A stretch of DNA of 64,000 nucleotides from Vibrio maritimus (GCF_021441885.1 NZ_CP090438.1:1488001-1552000); one strand, 5' to 3'; shown: positions 50,757-60,962, counted from the stretch's first letter. A program made the numbers and translations. The notes: generated by a model not told the origin, from the letters alone.

Positions 50757-51203
50757 TTAATATAATAAGCCTTCTGGTAAAGCGATGATAAACACCTCAC
50801 CAAACAGATAGTAAATTCCATAAACGAATGCCCACGCGACGGCATAGTAGAGCGGCTTTTTAACCTTAAATATGATGAGGTAGATGGTGAATGCGATAAA
50901 TGACGCAATGAGATATCCAACTGCATGGATTAATAGAGCGTAGCCACCTAAAAACGCGAGACCAAACACCGATAATTTAGTGAAAATTGGCAGCTCTTCT
51001 TTAGCGAGCTTCTTTTGCATGACATGTTGGATGATCAGTAAACCGGATAGAAGAATGATGGCGATGGCGACAACGCTAGGAAAAAATTTGGCATCTACAC
51101 TCGCGTCTTGAAAGCGAGGCTCTGCAAACTGACTTATGAAATAAAGGCTTAGAGCACCAAAGATGATCATAAGCGAAGGGAAAATAACATGACGACTTTT
51201 CAT
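50757..51203 (-). CDS. tctB: Tripartite tricarboxylate transporter small membrane subunit (TctB)
   Basis: A 148-residue protein with four hydrophobic segments, the usual TctB layout. ASVDAKFFPSVVAIAIILL near residue 35 is a common motif. It supports TctA in the tripartite carrier. It lies between tctC and tctA with nine bases to tctA. Confidence 0.9.
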   Translation of the reverse strand: MKSRHVIFPSLMIIFGALSLYFISQFAEPRFQDASVDAKFFPSVVAIAIILLSGLLIIQHVMQKKLAKEELPIFTKLSVFGLAFLGGYALLIHAVGYLIASFIAFTIYLIIFKVKKPLYYAVAWAFVYGIYYLFGEVFIIALPEGLLY

Positions 51204-51277
51204 AGACTCACCTCAACTGCGTGAGAGATGCGGGGGAGAGAAGCGCCCCCGCAGGTAATACATACTAGATAATTGAA

Positions 51278-52204
51278 TTAGTTAATAAGTTGACCCAGTG
51301 CTTTCGTATCTTGCTCGACGAACGAGGTAAACTCTTCGGCATTTAGGTTATGGATTGTCATGGCACCTTTTTCCATGAACTCGATAAACTCAGGCGATGC
51401 CATAGCTTGGTCGAATGCTTTGCCAAGTGTTTCGATAACTTCATCTGGCGTATTTTTAGGAGCGCCAATACCACGCCATGTACCTGTTTGCACGTCTACA
51501 CCTTGCTCTTTAAGCGTTGGAACGTCAGGAATGTAAGCAATTCGCTCTTCTGACATAACACCTAGCGCTTTTAGTTGACCTGAGCGTAGTTGAGCAATAG
51601 CTTCTCCCGGCGTAACCATAGTCACATCAGTATGTTTACCAAGAACCGCTGGAATTGCTTCAGAAGCTCCGTTGTAAGGAATGGCATTGAGCTTAATGCC
51701 TTGGTCTTTTTCTAACGCCATCAGATAGAAGTTAGGCGCTGCTGTTGAGGCGAACTTAACCGCGCCATCTTCTTTCTTCGCCTCAGCGATCAGATCGTTA
51801 ATGGTGTTATATGGGCTGTCAGCGGAAACAAGTACAACAGCTGGGTCAAGGTTGACCATACGAATAAGTTTGAAATCATCAGCCGTATGCTGCATTAGTC
51901 CCATTTGTGGAAGAGAGGCAATCTCGCGAGTGACAACCGTTAGTGTATAGCCATCTGCACGTTGCTGAGCACCAAAGCTCATACCAACAGCGCCAGCACC
52001 ACCAGTACGGTTCATTACCGCAATGTTCTGCCCAAGAACGTCTTTTGCTGAGTTTGCTAGTGTACGACCGACTGCATCGGTACCACCACCTGCACCAAAT
52101 GGAACAACAAGGCGAATATTCTTAGCTGGGTAGTCGGCAGCGATGACCGATGTCGAAAGGAGAATACCAGCGGTAACAAATAGTTTTTTAAGTAAGTTGC
52201 TCAT
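51278..52204 (-). CDS. tctC: Tripartite tricarboxylate transporter binding protein (TctC/Bug family)
   Basis: A 308-residue periplasmic binding protein with a signal peptide ending near VIAADYPAK. IRLVVPFGAGGGTDAVGRTLA and the NRTGGAGAVG motif mark the TctC/Bug family. It captures an organic acid for TctA/TctB. The ligand cannot be deduced. It is the first Tct gene in the operon, preceded by a 156-residue protein. Confidence 0.92.
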   Translation of the reverse strand: MSNLLKKLFVTAGILLSTSVIAADYPAKNIRLVVPFGAGGGTDAVGRTLANSAKDVLGQNIAVMNRTGGAGAVGMSFGAQQRADGYTLTVVTREIASLPQMGLMQHTADDFKLIRMVNLDPAVVLVSADSPYNTINDLIAEAKKEDGAVKFASTAAPNFYLMALEKDQGIKLNAIPYNGASEAIPAVLGKHTDVTMVTPGEAIAQLRSGQLKALGVMSEERIAYIPDVPTLKEQGVDVQTGTWRGIGAPKNTPDEVIETLGKAFDQAMASPEFIEFMEKGAMTIHNLNAEEFTSFVEQDTKALGQLIN

Positions 52205-52218
52205 AGTTTTGACCTTAA

Positions 52219-52689
52219 TTATCTAAATTGTTGTGTAGGGGTAGTGTTTTTTATTGATTGATATTCACTGATAGTGAGTTGCTCTATAGCTAGAGCAATC
52301 CAACTGCTAATTAGCATGTCGTACCATTGTTCAACGCCACTACATGCGACGACGATATCGCCATAAACAAAGGAGCCATAAAATAAGACGTCGCCTTCAC
52401 GCAGTGAGGAAGGGTGAACAGACTGCTGATGAATATTTGGAGTGTTGTTCCTCCATGCCTGCTGAGCTTTCTTTCTTGCCAACTTATCGAATTCAATCGT
52501 CCATTGAGATGGATTGCCTAATGAAGACTCGATCAAAATAGACTCTTCAAAGCTGCCTTCCCAAGGCTTGATGGATGGGTCCATAACGACGATGTGTAGC
52601 TCTTTGCGATTCGTACGCTCAAACAGTTTTTCAATTGCGGGTTTCACTAATTCGATAGCATCTAACGCGATCTCTTTATTGCTTTTCAT
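52219..52689 (-). CDS. Unrecognised protein, possibly divergent GlcG/HbpS-like fold
   Basis: A 156-residue protein. The start is placed at MKSNKEIAL (ATG 52689) with GGAGGTG upstream; a longer frame begins at 52758. The layout (helix, LHIVVMDPS strand, DKLARKKAQQAW helix, YGDIVVACSGVEQWYD near the end) recalls GlcG/HbpS proteins, where GxxGAVGVSGxxxxxD is usual, but the match is weak. It heads the tctCBA operon by 14 bases and is divergent from the serC-like gene. Function unknown. Confidence 0.5.
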   Translation of the reverse strand: MKSNKEIALDAIELVKPAIEKLFERTNRKELHIVVMDPSIKPWEGSFEESILIESSLGNPSQWTIEFDKLARKKAQQAWRNNTPNIHQQSVHPSSLREGDVLFYGSFVYGDIVVACSGVEQWYDMLISSWIALAIEQLTISEYQSIKNTTPTQQFR

Positions 52690-53076
52690 AACACCTCCAA
52701 TGGCAATGAATTTACTATATTGTAAGACAATAATTGCCCGCCACTTGTCGTCGAACAAAATGATAGAGAGGTCACGTTGGATAGATTTTATTTGCCACTA
52801 AGATCAATTTAATTAATTAAAATAGCCATTTAAGTGTGATTTGGAATAGGTTTTTACAATTCAAATAAACTGTGAGTTATTAAAATATAATTGTACTAAT
52901 AAATTACAAAAATATGACGAAGTTACCGCCAAAATATTCCATGTTATGAACTGTTTATTAGACTGATATTCGTCACTAGCTCTCAAAACCTGCAAGTTGA
53001 TGGTGAGGGGGCTTGCCTTAACTGGTGTGTTTGTGACAATCTTTTGAATAGTTATTCATTTTTAGGCAGGAAGCCC
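52690..53076. other. AT-rich divergent promoter region
   Basis: About 390 bases between the tct operon and the serC-like gene. TTTAATTAATTAAA is a perfect palindrome near 52807-52820. No gene is seen. Confidence 0.4.
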
Positions 53077-54192
53077 ATGAAACCCATAATTAAACCAAGC
53101 AATCCTAACTTCTCTTCAGGACCTTGTAGCAAGCGCCCAAGCTATCAACTATCGAATCTCGATACGGCATCTTTGGGGCGTAGCCACCGTTCCTCACTTG
53201 GCAAAGCCGTTTTAGCTGAGTCTATCGACAAGACTAAGGCGATTTTAGGCATCCCGGACGACTATCGCGTCGGTATTGTGGCAGGTTCAGATACCGGTGC
53301 GATGGAAATGGTGATGTGGTCAATGCTAGGCGCACGACCTGTTGATGTATTTCATTGGGAGTCGTTCGGTTCTGGTTGGTTAACCGATATCACTAAGCAG
53401 CTAAAGTTGGATGAGGTATATAGCTATCTTGCGGAATACGGCGAGTTGCCGGATCTCTCTTTGGCTAATCCAAGTCATGATGCGGTGTTTACGTGGAACG
53501 GTACTACCTCTGGTGTGAAAGTCCCTAACGGTGATTGGATCAGTGATGAGCGTGAAGGACTGACTATTTGTGACGCGACTTCGGCAGTATTTGCAATGGA
53601 CATGCCTTGGGAGAAGCTGGATGTTGTGACTTACAGCTGGCAGAAAGTACTTGGTGGAGAGGGTGGTCATGGCGTGATTGTTCTAAGTCCAAAAGCGGTT
53701 GAGCGTCTAGAAAGTTACACACCATCTTGGCCACTGCCGAAGATCTTCCGAATGACGAAAGGCGGTAAGCTGATCGAAGGCATTTTTAAAGGGGCAACCA
53801 TCAATACTCCTTCTATGCTGTGTGTGGTGGATTACATTGATGCCCTAGATTGGGTGGATGGCTTAGGCGGGGTCGATGTGGCGATTGAGAAATCTCAAGC
53901 TAACTTAGCCGTGTTAACGAACTTTGTTGATTCTCGTGACTGGATTCACTTCTTAGCGAAGAAGCCAGAGCAGCGCTCAAATACTAGTGTGTGCTTAACC
54001 TTAGATGCGACGGAAGATCAGGTTAAAGCCATGATCAAGCTTCTTGATGAAGAGCAAGTAGCGTTTGACATCGGTGCTTATCGTGATGCCCCCGCTGGTT
54101 TGAGGATATGGGCGGGAGCGACCGTCGAGGCAACAGACATAGAAGCATTGTTGCCGTGGCTAGATTGGGCTTACGCAGAAGTCACTAAATAA
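53077..54192 (+). CDS. serC: Phosphoserine aminotransferase (SerC, methanogen/alphaproteobacterial type)
   Basis: A 371-residue PLP-dependent aminotransferase. NFSSGPCSKRP near the start, the SLGRSHRS segment, TWNGTTSGVKVP near residue 150, and SWQKVLGGEGGHGV (about residues 188-201), with the PLP lysine, match the SerC clade seen outside the E. coli type. It turns 3-phosphohydroxypyruvate into phosphoserine. AGGAAG precedes ATG 53077. A SerA-like dehydrogenase follows, giving two adjacent serine-synthesis steps. Confidence 0.85.
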   Translation: MKPIIKPSNPNFSSGPCSKRPSYQLSNLDTASLGRSHRSSLGKAVLAESIDKTKAILGIPDDYRVGIVAGSDTGAMEMVMWSMLGARPVDVFHWESFGSGWLTDITKQLKLDEVYSYLAEYGELPDLSLANPSHDAVFTWNGTTSGVKVPNGDWISDEREGLTICDATSAVFAMDMPWEKLDVVTYSWQKVLGGEGGHGVIVLSPKAVERLESYTPSWPLPKIFRMTKGGKLIEGIFKGATINTPSMLCVVDYIDALDWVDGLGGVDVAIEKSQANLAVLTNFVDSRDWIHFLAKKPEQRSNTSVCLTLDATEDQVKAMIKLLDEEQVAFDIGAYRDAPAGLRIWAGATVEATDIEALLPWLDWAYAEVTK

Positions 54193-54194
54193 AG

Positions 54195-54227
54195 AACAAA
54201 GCACCTGCTTATCAGGTGCTTTGTTGT
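54195..54227 (+). terminator. Terminator-like hairpin after serC-like gene
   Basis: AACAAAGCACCTG pairs with CAGGTGCTTTGTT around CTTAT, 13 base pairs. A modest T-rich run follows. Confidence 0.85.
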
Positions 54228-54316
54228 CTCTGGCGCAACATAAAAAAGCCAGCATTGGGACGAATAAAGTGCACTGATGGGTAGAAAAGGATTTTCAACT
54301 TAAAGTGGAACCAATA

Positions 54317-55486
54317 ATGAAACAAATAAAAACCTACAACGCGATTGCTAATAAAGGACTCGATAAGTTTTCACGTGATCAATACGAAGTCTCAAGCGAG
54401 TTTAGTGCGCCGGATGCAATTCTTCTTAGAAGTCAAAAACTGCATGAAGAACCGATAGCTCCAAGCGTAAAAGCCATCGCTCGCTGTGGAGCTGGGGTGA
54501 ATAATATTCCGATTCAAGCCTGCACAGAAAATGGCATTGTGGTATTCAACACACCTGGCGCTAATGCGAATGCTGTAAAGGAATTAGTATTAACAGGGCT
54601 GTTACTCTCGGCGCGCGATGTTTTTGGTGGAATGCAGTACTCCCAGTCGCTTACCGAGCTTTCGGATGCTGCTGCAATGGACAAACTACTGGAGAAAGAG
54701 AAGAAACGCTTCTCAGGGTCGGAAATCAAAGGTAAAACGCTGGGTGTTATTGGTCTTGGTGCAATCGGTGCGTCTGTCGCGAATACCGCTATCGATTTAG
54801 GTATGGAAGTCATCGGTTTTGACTCGGCGCTCAGTGTTGAGGCAGCATGGCGCCTTTCAAGTCGTATCCAGCGAGCGGAGAACTTGCAGTCGCTAATCGG
54901 TAAGTGCGACTTCGTTACGGTCCATGTTCCAGCACTTCCGGCGACCATCGGACTTATCAGCAGTGAACTGCTCGCATCCGCTAAGCCGGGTCTGGTACTA
55001 CTTAACTTTGCTCGCAAAGAGATTGTCGATACTGACGCCGTGGTTACGGCACTAGAAAATGGTCAAGTAGGTCAGTATGTAACGGATTTTCCAACACCGT
55101 CTTTAATCGGCAGAGAGGGCGTTATTCTCATGCCACACATCGGCGCGTCTACGGCAGAAGCAGAAGAAAACTGCGCGGTGATGGGAGCCATGCAGCTTAT
55201 AGATTTCCTCGAAAACGGCAATATTACCAACTCGGTTAACTTTCCTCAGATCACATTAGAACGCGCCGAAGGCTATCGAATCACGTTTGCCAACGACAAT
55301 GTTCCTAAAGTGCTTGGTACGGTTCTTTCTTTACTTGCGGATCTCAACATCAACGTACTTGATATGCTCAACAAGAGTCGGGATGAAGTGGCGTATACAA
55401 TACTGGATATCGAGCAAGAGCCAAACGCGGAGCTTCTATCTGCGATCAGTGGGGTGGAGCACGTATTCAACGTTAGGGCGCTGTGA
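54317..55486 (+). CDS. Phosphoglycerate dehydrogenase-like protein with ACT domain
   Basis: A 389-residue D-2-hydroxyacid dehydrogenase. RCGAGVNNIPI and NTPGANANAVKELVL near residues 60-100, then GKTLGVIGLGAIGASVA as NAD motif, and MPHIGASTAEAEEN with the catalytic histidine. An ACT-like end (about 320-389) may bind serine. It would oxidise 3-phosphoglycerate ahead of the serC-like enzyme. A GTG start at 54305 is possible. It follows the serC-like gene across a terminator. Confidence 0.85.
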   Translation: MKQIKTYNAIANKGLDKFSRDQYEVSSEFSAPDAILLRSQKLHEEPIAPSVKAIARCGAGVNNIPIQACTENGIVVFNTPGANANAVKELVLTGLLLSARDVFGGMQYSQSLTELSDAAAMDKLLEKEKKRFSGSEIKGKTLGVIGLGAIGASVANTAIDLGMEVIGFDSALSVEAAWRLSSRIQRAENLQSLIGKCDFVTVHVPALPATIGLISSELLASAKPGLVLLNFARKEIVDTDAVVTALENGQVGQYVTDFPTPSLIGREGVILMPHIGASTAEAEENCAVMGAMQLIDFLENGNITNSVNFPQITLERAEGYRITFANDNVPKVLGTVLSLLADLNINVLDMLNKSRDEVAYTILDIEQEPNAELLSAISGVEHVFNVRAL

Positions 55487-55548
55487 TTGTCAGTTATTTG
55501 CGAGGATTGCTAGCACCACCAACGACAATGACTAGGTTGGTGGCCCGT

Positions 55549-56979
55549 TTATTGGGTCACCAGCGAGTCATTGGTGACAAAGTCATAAATCGAGTTCTTC
55601 CCTAACGCTTTGTACCAGAGTGCGGTAAGCACGAGCGAGTTGGTATTAATGTTATAAGCCGTATTGGTGCCGCCATTTTCGTAGATACCGGTAGGTATAC
55701 TGCGTGAGCTTAAACTGGAGTTAAGAACAGTTTCCGTTAGCGTAACGGCGAATTCATCTTCAAAGATTACGCTAAGTCCGAACCCCACTTTGTTACTGAA
55801 AATCTGAGGGTTTTCAATGGGTTTTCCTCCCGGGCTAACGCTTATCCATGGCTTTCCATAGTAATAGACGTTGTTGTAAGCAAACCAAGGGCTTTTATTC
55901 ATCGCATCTTCTGCATAGACTTTGAGTTTCCCAGACAAGGCTGACTCACTTTTATGAAGTTCGTACAAGGCGTCTAGCTGGTTCCACCAGGCATTCACAT
56001 TACCGATTTCAATCGCAAGAAGAACATAAGGATCAGTGGTGAAGTAGGGGAGGTTTCGCTGGTCGATAAGTAACTTTTGATTGTCGACTTCCACGGCTTC
56101 AATGTGGTTCCAACTGAAACTCTCATCCAAATCGTAACCAAACAACACAAAACCTTGAGCAGCATATTGCAGGTATCCTAAACGCCCTTCTTGACGATAA
56201 TACTCTTTACCTTGGTAAAGCTTGGTTCCAAACAAGTTGCCATCTTTAACGGCTTTTTCAAGCGACCATCGCTGTAGTATTTTTTCAATGTCACGGCTTA
56301 GGTCTGGAAATCTTTCTTGTGTCACTTTGAGCCAGATAAGTAGACGGCCAATGTCGAGTGCCGACCAGCCATTGCCATTACTATCGGATTCAGAATAACT
56401 GCCTGAAGGTAGGCCAGACTCGGTGCTGTACTCTCTATTGGGTAGGGTGTTTTTGTAGAGAGGAAGTTCGGCGAGTGTATTTAGCGTCAGTGTTAACGTG
56501 TCCTTTGTAACTTCACGCGATGCGAGTTCTAAGTCATAGGCTGCAATGGTTGCAGCAATGCCACTGGCCACATCCCACATCGTGGCGTGATGATAGCCTT
56601 GTACTGAATCCCAAAGGCCGGTCTTTGGGTGATAGTTACGGTCAAAGTAGTGCTTCGACTTTTTTGCTAATAGCCAGTCATTGCGATCTAGCCGCGAGAG
56701 GTCGAGGGTTATTTTTTGAGGGGTAACGTCATCTATTGGTAGGACAGACGACGACTCAAATTCGTTGAGAGGTTCGCCATTCGCTTCGACGATGATCGAT
56801 GGAGCTATCGCTCGGCGCTGAAACTCTATCTCACTTTTTGGGCCAGTTGCCTCTCCCTGAGTCATACCCCGTCCGCCATAAAAACTTGGCGACGCCTCTT
56901 CAGAAGCAATCACTTGAACGCTAAGTATACAACCCAGTAGGGGCAACATCACTTTGTGTATACTCACTGTTCGCTTCAT
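55549..56979 (-). CDS. DUF3131 domain secreted protein
   Basis: A 476-residue exported protein. The first ~25 residues form a signal peptide (VMLPLLGCILSVQVIAS). The rest matches DUF3131: HATMWDVASGIAATIAAYDL near residue 130, NGWSALDIGRLLIWLKV near 205 and KVGFGLSVIFEDEFA near 400. The fold is an alpha/alpha barrel like those of glycoside hydrolases, so it may act on a polysaccharide. No exopolysaccharide operon is adjacent. Confidence 0.8.
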   Translation of the reverse strand: MKRTVSIHKVMLPLLGCILSVQVIASEEASPSFYGGRGMTQGEATGPKSEIEFQRRAIAPSIIVEANGEPLNEFESSSVLPIDDVTPQKITLDLSRLDRNDWLLAKKSKHYFDRNYHPKTGLWDSVQGYHHATMWDVASGIAATIAAYDLELASREVTKDTLTLTLNTLAELPLYKNTLPNREYSTESGLPSGSYSESDSNGNGWSALDIGRLLIWLKVTQERFPDLSRDIEKILQRWSLEKAVKDGNLFGTKLYQGKEYYRQEGRLGYLQYAAQGFVLFGYDLDESFSWNHIEAVEVDNQKLLIDQRNLPYFTTDPYVLLAIEIGNVNAWWNQLDALYELHKSESALSGKLKVYAEDAMNKSPWFAYNNVYYYGKPWISVSPGGKPIENPQIFSNKVGFGLSVIFEDEFAVTLTETVLNSSLSSRSIPTGIYENGGTNTAYNINTNSLVLTALWYKALGKNSIYDFVTNDSLVTQ

Positions 56980-57203
56980 CCTTGGTAATTGGCAATCCTA
57001 AACTAATGATAATACATGGTTTATGTATTTCGAGAATAATTAATCTGGCGTACATCAAATCTTCGAAAAATCGCAACATTAGACGTGTATAAAAAACGTA
57101 CAAATAAATGTCATTCTGCGTTAAGTTTTGCTAAGATGTTGGCGTCAACGGACTGTAATGGGTCAACGGATAGGCAGGGCTTCGAAGTCAATAAGGTGCT
57201 CCT

Positions 57204-57839
57204 ATGCGAAATTTCATTCAATCGCTCACCCGTTCAGAGAATATTCTTGTCAGAGATTCTGCATTTAAACTTCATCACTTCTTGGATAAAAGCGTTGCTG
57301 ACTATCGCCTCGACGATACCCAAAAAGCACGCCTAGAAGACTACCTACATTCAAATGAACTCACCCATACCGATTTTGGCGACCCGTTAAAAGCTCACGG
57401 GATTATCGCTTTTTCGTTTGGCGATAGTGAAGATGTGAACAAAGAACTTGCCGATGTTAGTGTGTCACTCATGAAAAACAATGCGTTTCTAGACGCACAC
57501 TTACAACAAGAAGTTGCGGTACACGCATTAGATAAAGTGACAAACATCAATGTGATTCGAAATGATGACTACCAAACAACAGCGGACGTCGCGAGAGTCG
57601 CCTTGGAGCATTCCGTTGGTCGCAATGTCATTGTCGTCGCACAATCTTGGCATGCGAAGCGTTGTATCGAGACCTGCCAACAAGCTGGTTTAAACGTGGT
57701 TGGATTAAGGACGGTACAGAGCTTTCCAAAAAATGATCCACAGCCTTGGGTGCGTAATCCAATCAACTGGGTACTGAAAGAGAGTAACCGCCGTTTTGCT
57801 ACTGGCTACGAGATCAGTAAAGAGCTTCAGCTCGCATAA
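57204..57839 (+). CDS. YdcF/DUF218-like protein
   Basis: A 211-residue protein. The middle part, with GIIAFSFGDSEDVNKE and NVIVVAQSWHAKRC, follows the DUF218 (YdcF/SanA-type) pattern of a Rossmann-like fold. No signal peptide or membrane helix was seen. AAGGTG precedes the ATG. It lies 108 bases before the type I secretion genes. Family assignment is moderate and role unknown. Confidence 0.6.
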   Translation: MRNFIQSLTRSENILVRDSAFKLHHFLDKSVADYRLDDTQKARLEDYLHSNELTHTDFGDPLKAHGIIAFSFGDSEDVNKELADVSVSLMKNNAFLDAHLQQEVAVHALDKVTNINVIRNDDYQTTADVARVALEHSVGRNVIVVAQSWHAKRCIETCQQAGLNVVGLRTVQSFPKNDPQPWVRNPINWVLKESNRRFATGYEISKELQLA

Positions 57840-57947
57840 GCTATGGAGCTCTAACATCTTGTTTTAATGCCGAAATTAAACTCGAATTGTGCGACTTGAT
57901 TACTATACTTCCCTTTATAACGTTATAACTGGGTTTATAGGTATTGC

Positions 57948-59648
57948 ATGGAACGCATCACTGAGGCTTTTAACGAGACCAAAAGAGAAATGTGGGTTGC
58001 GGGTTGGTTTAGTTTAGCAATCAATTTTCTGGTTCTTTCTCTGCCAATCTATGGTCTTCAACTCTTTGACCGTGTTTTATCAAGCTACAGTCTCGAGACT
58101 ATGTTCGCTTTGCTCGCGATTGTACTGTTCTTGGTGACTGCACAATTTGCTCTTGAGTATATTCGTACTGAGTTGCTTCAGAAATCCGGCTTGAAATTAG
58201 ATTCAAAACTGAGTGGTATTCTTTTAGCTCGAAGTATTGCTCAATCCTCACAAACCAACAGAATTGAGAAGCAAGGTCTGCATGATCTATCTGAGATCAG
58301 AAACTTCTTAGTGACACCTTCGACTTCTGCCATCTTCGACATACCCTGGACGCCATTCTTTCTCCTCATACTATTTATGCTCCATCCCTATATCGGCACT
58401 GTCGCTCTGATAGGCAGTGTCATCTTCGTGATGTTGGCATTTGTCATGTTGCTTCAATCTCGAAAGCCCAATGAAGAATCTAGCTTGTATTCCAACAGAA
58501 CCAACATGGAGCTCAATGATTATCTGAGGAATGCTCCAACACTGAATGCAATGGGCATGTCAGACAACATCGGTAAAGTTTGGGAAAAGAAAAGCGAGAA
58601 GCTCTTAGCCTATCAATGGGAGGTCAACTCTCGCGCGGGTAAGGTGTTGGCCGTTAGCCGCTACTTTCGAACCATTCTTCAAGTTGCGGTTCTATCTGTT
58701 GGTGTGTATCTGGTATTGAACCAACAGCTAGGTACTGGCGCTATTATCGCTGCTTCAATCATTATGGGGCGAGTACTTTCACCTTTTGAACAAGCCGTCG
58801 GTGGATGGAAATCATGGTATGTTGCATTCAAGGCATGGCAGCGATTGAACTCAGCTCAGAGTTTGAAAGCGCCAGTGGAAAAAACCAGGCTTCCTCGACC
58901 GAAAGGGCATATTCATTTCAAAAACGTGGGCCTTAAGCTTCCCAATGCCAACGAGCCGATATTACAAAACATCAGCTTCAAACTGGGTGGCGGACAATCT
59001 CTCGCTATATTAGGTAACTCTGGCTCAGGAAAATCAACACTCGCGAAACTCATCATGGGCATCTATCAACCAAGTGTTGGCATGATAGAAGTCGACGGAG
59101 CAGCAGTGAGCCAATGGTCTGAGGTTCAATTTGGCGAGCATGTGGGCTACCTACCTCAGCATGTAGGTCTCTTGGCTGGAACGGTAAGGGATAACATAGC
59201 CCGCTTTAGCGATGCCAAAGATGAAGATGTAGTCGCGGCCGCGAAACTCGCGTGTATCCATGAGTTGATAATCTCTCTCCCTGATGGTTATCAGACGTAT
59301 TGCGGAGAAGGGGGCGTCCAACTCTCGGGCGGACAAATGCAGCGTATAGGACTGGCTCGCGCTATTTTTTCGAACCCTAAGGTGTTGGTGTTAGACGAGC
59401 CAAACTCAAACCTCGATCCTGAAGGTGAGGTGGCGCTGGCTATTGTGCTCCAGCATTGCAAAGAAAATGACATTACTGTGGTGATGATAAGTCACCGTCC
59501 GGGCTTTATGCGTCAGATGGACTGGGTCATTTTGCTGAAAGACGGCAAGGTGGAAAGAGCAGGCAAGAGCGAGCAGTTCTTGGGCTTAAGTTCAGATGTC
59601 GATAACGATAACAAGGCAAGCAAGCCGCAAACACGCAGTGCAGGCTAG
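57948..59648 (+). CDS. Type I secretion ABC transporter (PrtD-like)
   Basis: A 566-residue fused permease/ATPase. Residues ~1-300 are the transmembrane domain, without a C39 peptidase. Then Walker A GNSGSGKSTLAKL (~357), signature LSGGQMQRIGLARAI (~462), Walker B VLVLDEPNSNLDPEG (~482) and H-loop ISHRP. The protein fits the PrtD/LapB-like exporters of RTX proteins. It is followed by an HlyD-type adaptor six bases later, and by a convergent RTX gene that is the likely cargo. TolC would be supplied elsewhere. Confidence 0.92.
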   Translation: MERITEAFNETKREMWVAGWFSLAINFLVLSLPIYGLQLFDRVLSSYSLETMFALLAIVLFLVTAQFALEYIRTELLQKSGLKLDSKLSGILLARSIAQSSQTNRIEKQGLHDLSEIRNFLVTPSTSAIFDIPWTPFFLLILFMLHPYIGTVALIGSVIFVMLAFVMLLQSRKPNEESSLYSNRTNMELNDYLRNAPTLNAMGMSDNIGKVWEKKSEKLLAYQWEVNSRAGKVLAVSRYFRTILQVAVLSVGVYLVLNQQLGTGAIIAASIIMGRVLSPFEQAVGGWKSWYVAFKAWQRLNSAQSLKAPVEKTRLPRPKGHIHFKNVGLKLPNANEPILQNISFKLGGGQSLAILGNSGSGKSTLAKLIMGIYQPSVGMIEVDGAAVSQWSEVQFGEHVGYLPQHVGLLAGTVRDNIARFSDAKDEDVVAAAKLACIHELIISLPDGYQTYCGEGGVQLSGGQMQRIGLARAIFSNPKVLVLDEPNSNLDPEGEVALAIVLQHCKENDITVVMISHRPGFMRQMDWVILLKDGKVERAGKSEQFLGLSSDVDNDNKASKPQTRSAG

Positions 59649-59657
59649 GGGGTAGTG

Positions 59658-60962
59658 ATGGTATTCGATACGTCAAAAGTCATTCGCAACGGCATCATTC
59701 TTACTCTTGTGACAACCGTGGGTTTTATATGGTGGAGTACGTCGGTAGAACTCAGTTCGGCGTCTATCGCTCGTGGGGTAGTTGTTGTTGAGTCAAAGCG
59801 TAAACAAGTACAGCACCTAGAGGGTGGGTATGTTAAGCAAATCTATGTGAGGGAAGGACAGCATGTCGAGCAAGGGGATGTGCTGGTGGAGTTATCCAAC
59901 TCTCGAGCGGAAGCAGACTTTCAGCGACTGACCTTAAAATCGATTTCATTGGATTATCAAATTAGACGTCTACGCGCACTACTGGAAGAGCAGCAGACAG
60001 TGGATTGGACTTATGATGATCCGGATTCAACGGCCGATACTGTTGATAAAACCCAAGTGGTTGCCAACATCATTAGTAATGAACAAGTTCAGTTTCAGCA
60101 AGCGCTGCTTAAGAATGAGCTTGCGGAAGGTCAGTATTTACAGAAAAAAGCACTATTGGATGAGCAAGTACGAGGCGGCACTTTCCAACAGCGAGCAGTA
60201 AAGCGTCAGCTGTCTTTGGTTAAACAAGAAATTGATATGACCAAGGGGTTAGTGGACAAAGGATATGTATCCAAAACTAGGATGTTAGAGCTTCAAAGGG
60301 CGTTAGCTCGCATCGATGCCGAACTGGCAGAGGTCACGGCAGAAACCGAAGTGGGAATGCGACAACTAAAAACGCTTGAGCAAACTCATAAAGCGGAGCA
60401 GTTAGCGCTTAAGCAAACCTATTCTGCTGAACTTACTGATACTCAAAAAGAGGCTCGAGATGTCAGTGAGGCTTTGCGTGCAGCCTCTGACGTACGCTCT
60501 CGCGTCACAATCCGAGCTGAGCATGCTGGAACCGTAGTTGGGTTGGGTATTGCGGGCGTGGGTATGGTAGTGAACTCTGGCGACGTCATCATGCAAATTG
60601 TTCCGGATAGCGATGAACTTATTGTAGAGGCTCTAGTTCCACCACAAGACATCGATGTAGTGAGGATTGGGCAGAATGCCAAGGTTAGGTTAACGGCTTA
60701 CAACATTCGTAGGACGCCACCTGTTGAAGGTGAGGTGACTTATATTGCCGCAGATAGGCTCGGTGATGAGAGTGATGGAAAAACGGCAGGATATACCGTT
60801 CAAATCAAGCTAAATGGTGAGAGCCTTGAAAACCTTAAGCACATTGAATTGTACCCAGGAATGCAAACAGAAGTCTTCATTGTGCTCGAAGAGCGTACAT
60901 TATGGGATTACCTGACTGCGCCGCTAAGCGTCAGTTATTATCGCGCGATGAGGGAAGTGTAG
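59658..60962 (+). CDS. HlyD-family type I secretion adaptor
   Basis: A 434-residue membrane fusion protein. One N-terminal membrane helix, a split lipoyl domain (HLEGGYVKQIYVREGQHVEQGD; later RAEHAGTVVGLGIAGVG) around a long coiled coil, and a C-terminal beta domain (YPGMQTEVFIVLEERTLWDYL). It joins the ABC exporter to an outer-membrane TolC channel. The ATG at 59658 is taken, though a GTG three bases earlier is possible. Its stop directly abuts the next start. Confidence 0.92.
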   Translation: MVFDTSKVIRNGIILTLVTTVGFIWWSTSVELSSASIARGVVVVESKRKQVQHLEGGYVKQIYVREGQHVEQGDVLVELSNSRAEADFQRLTLKSISLDYQIRRLRALLEEQQTVDWTYDDPDSTADTVDKTQVVANIISNEQVQFQQALLKNELAEGQYLQKKALLDEQVRGGTFQQRAVKRQLSLVKQEIDMTKGLVDKGYVSKTRMLELQRALARIDAELAEVTAETEVGMRQLKTLEQTHKAEQLALKQTYSAELTDTQKEARDVSEALRAASDVRSRVTIRAEHAGTVVGLGIAGVGMVVNSGDVIMQIVPDSDELIVEALVPPQDIDVVRIGQNAKVRLTAYNIRRTPPVEGEVTYIAADRLGDESDGKTAGYTVQIKLNGESLENLKHIELYPGMQTEVFIVLEERTLWDYLTAPLSVSYYRAMREV

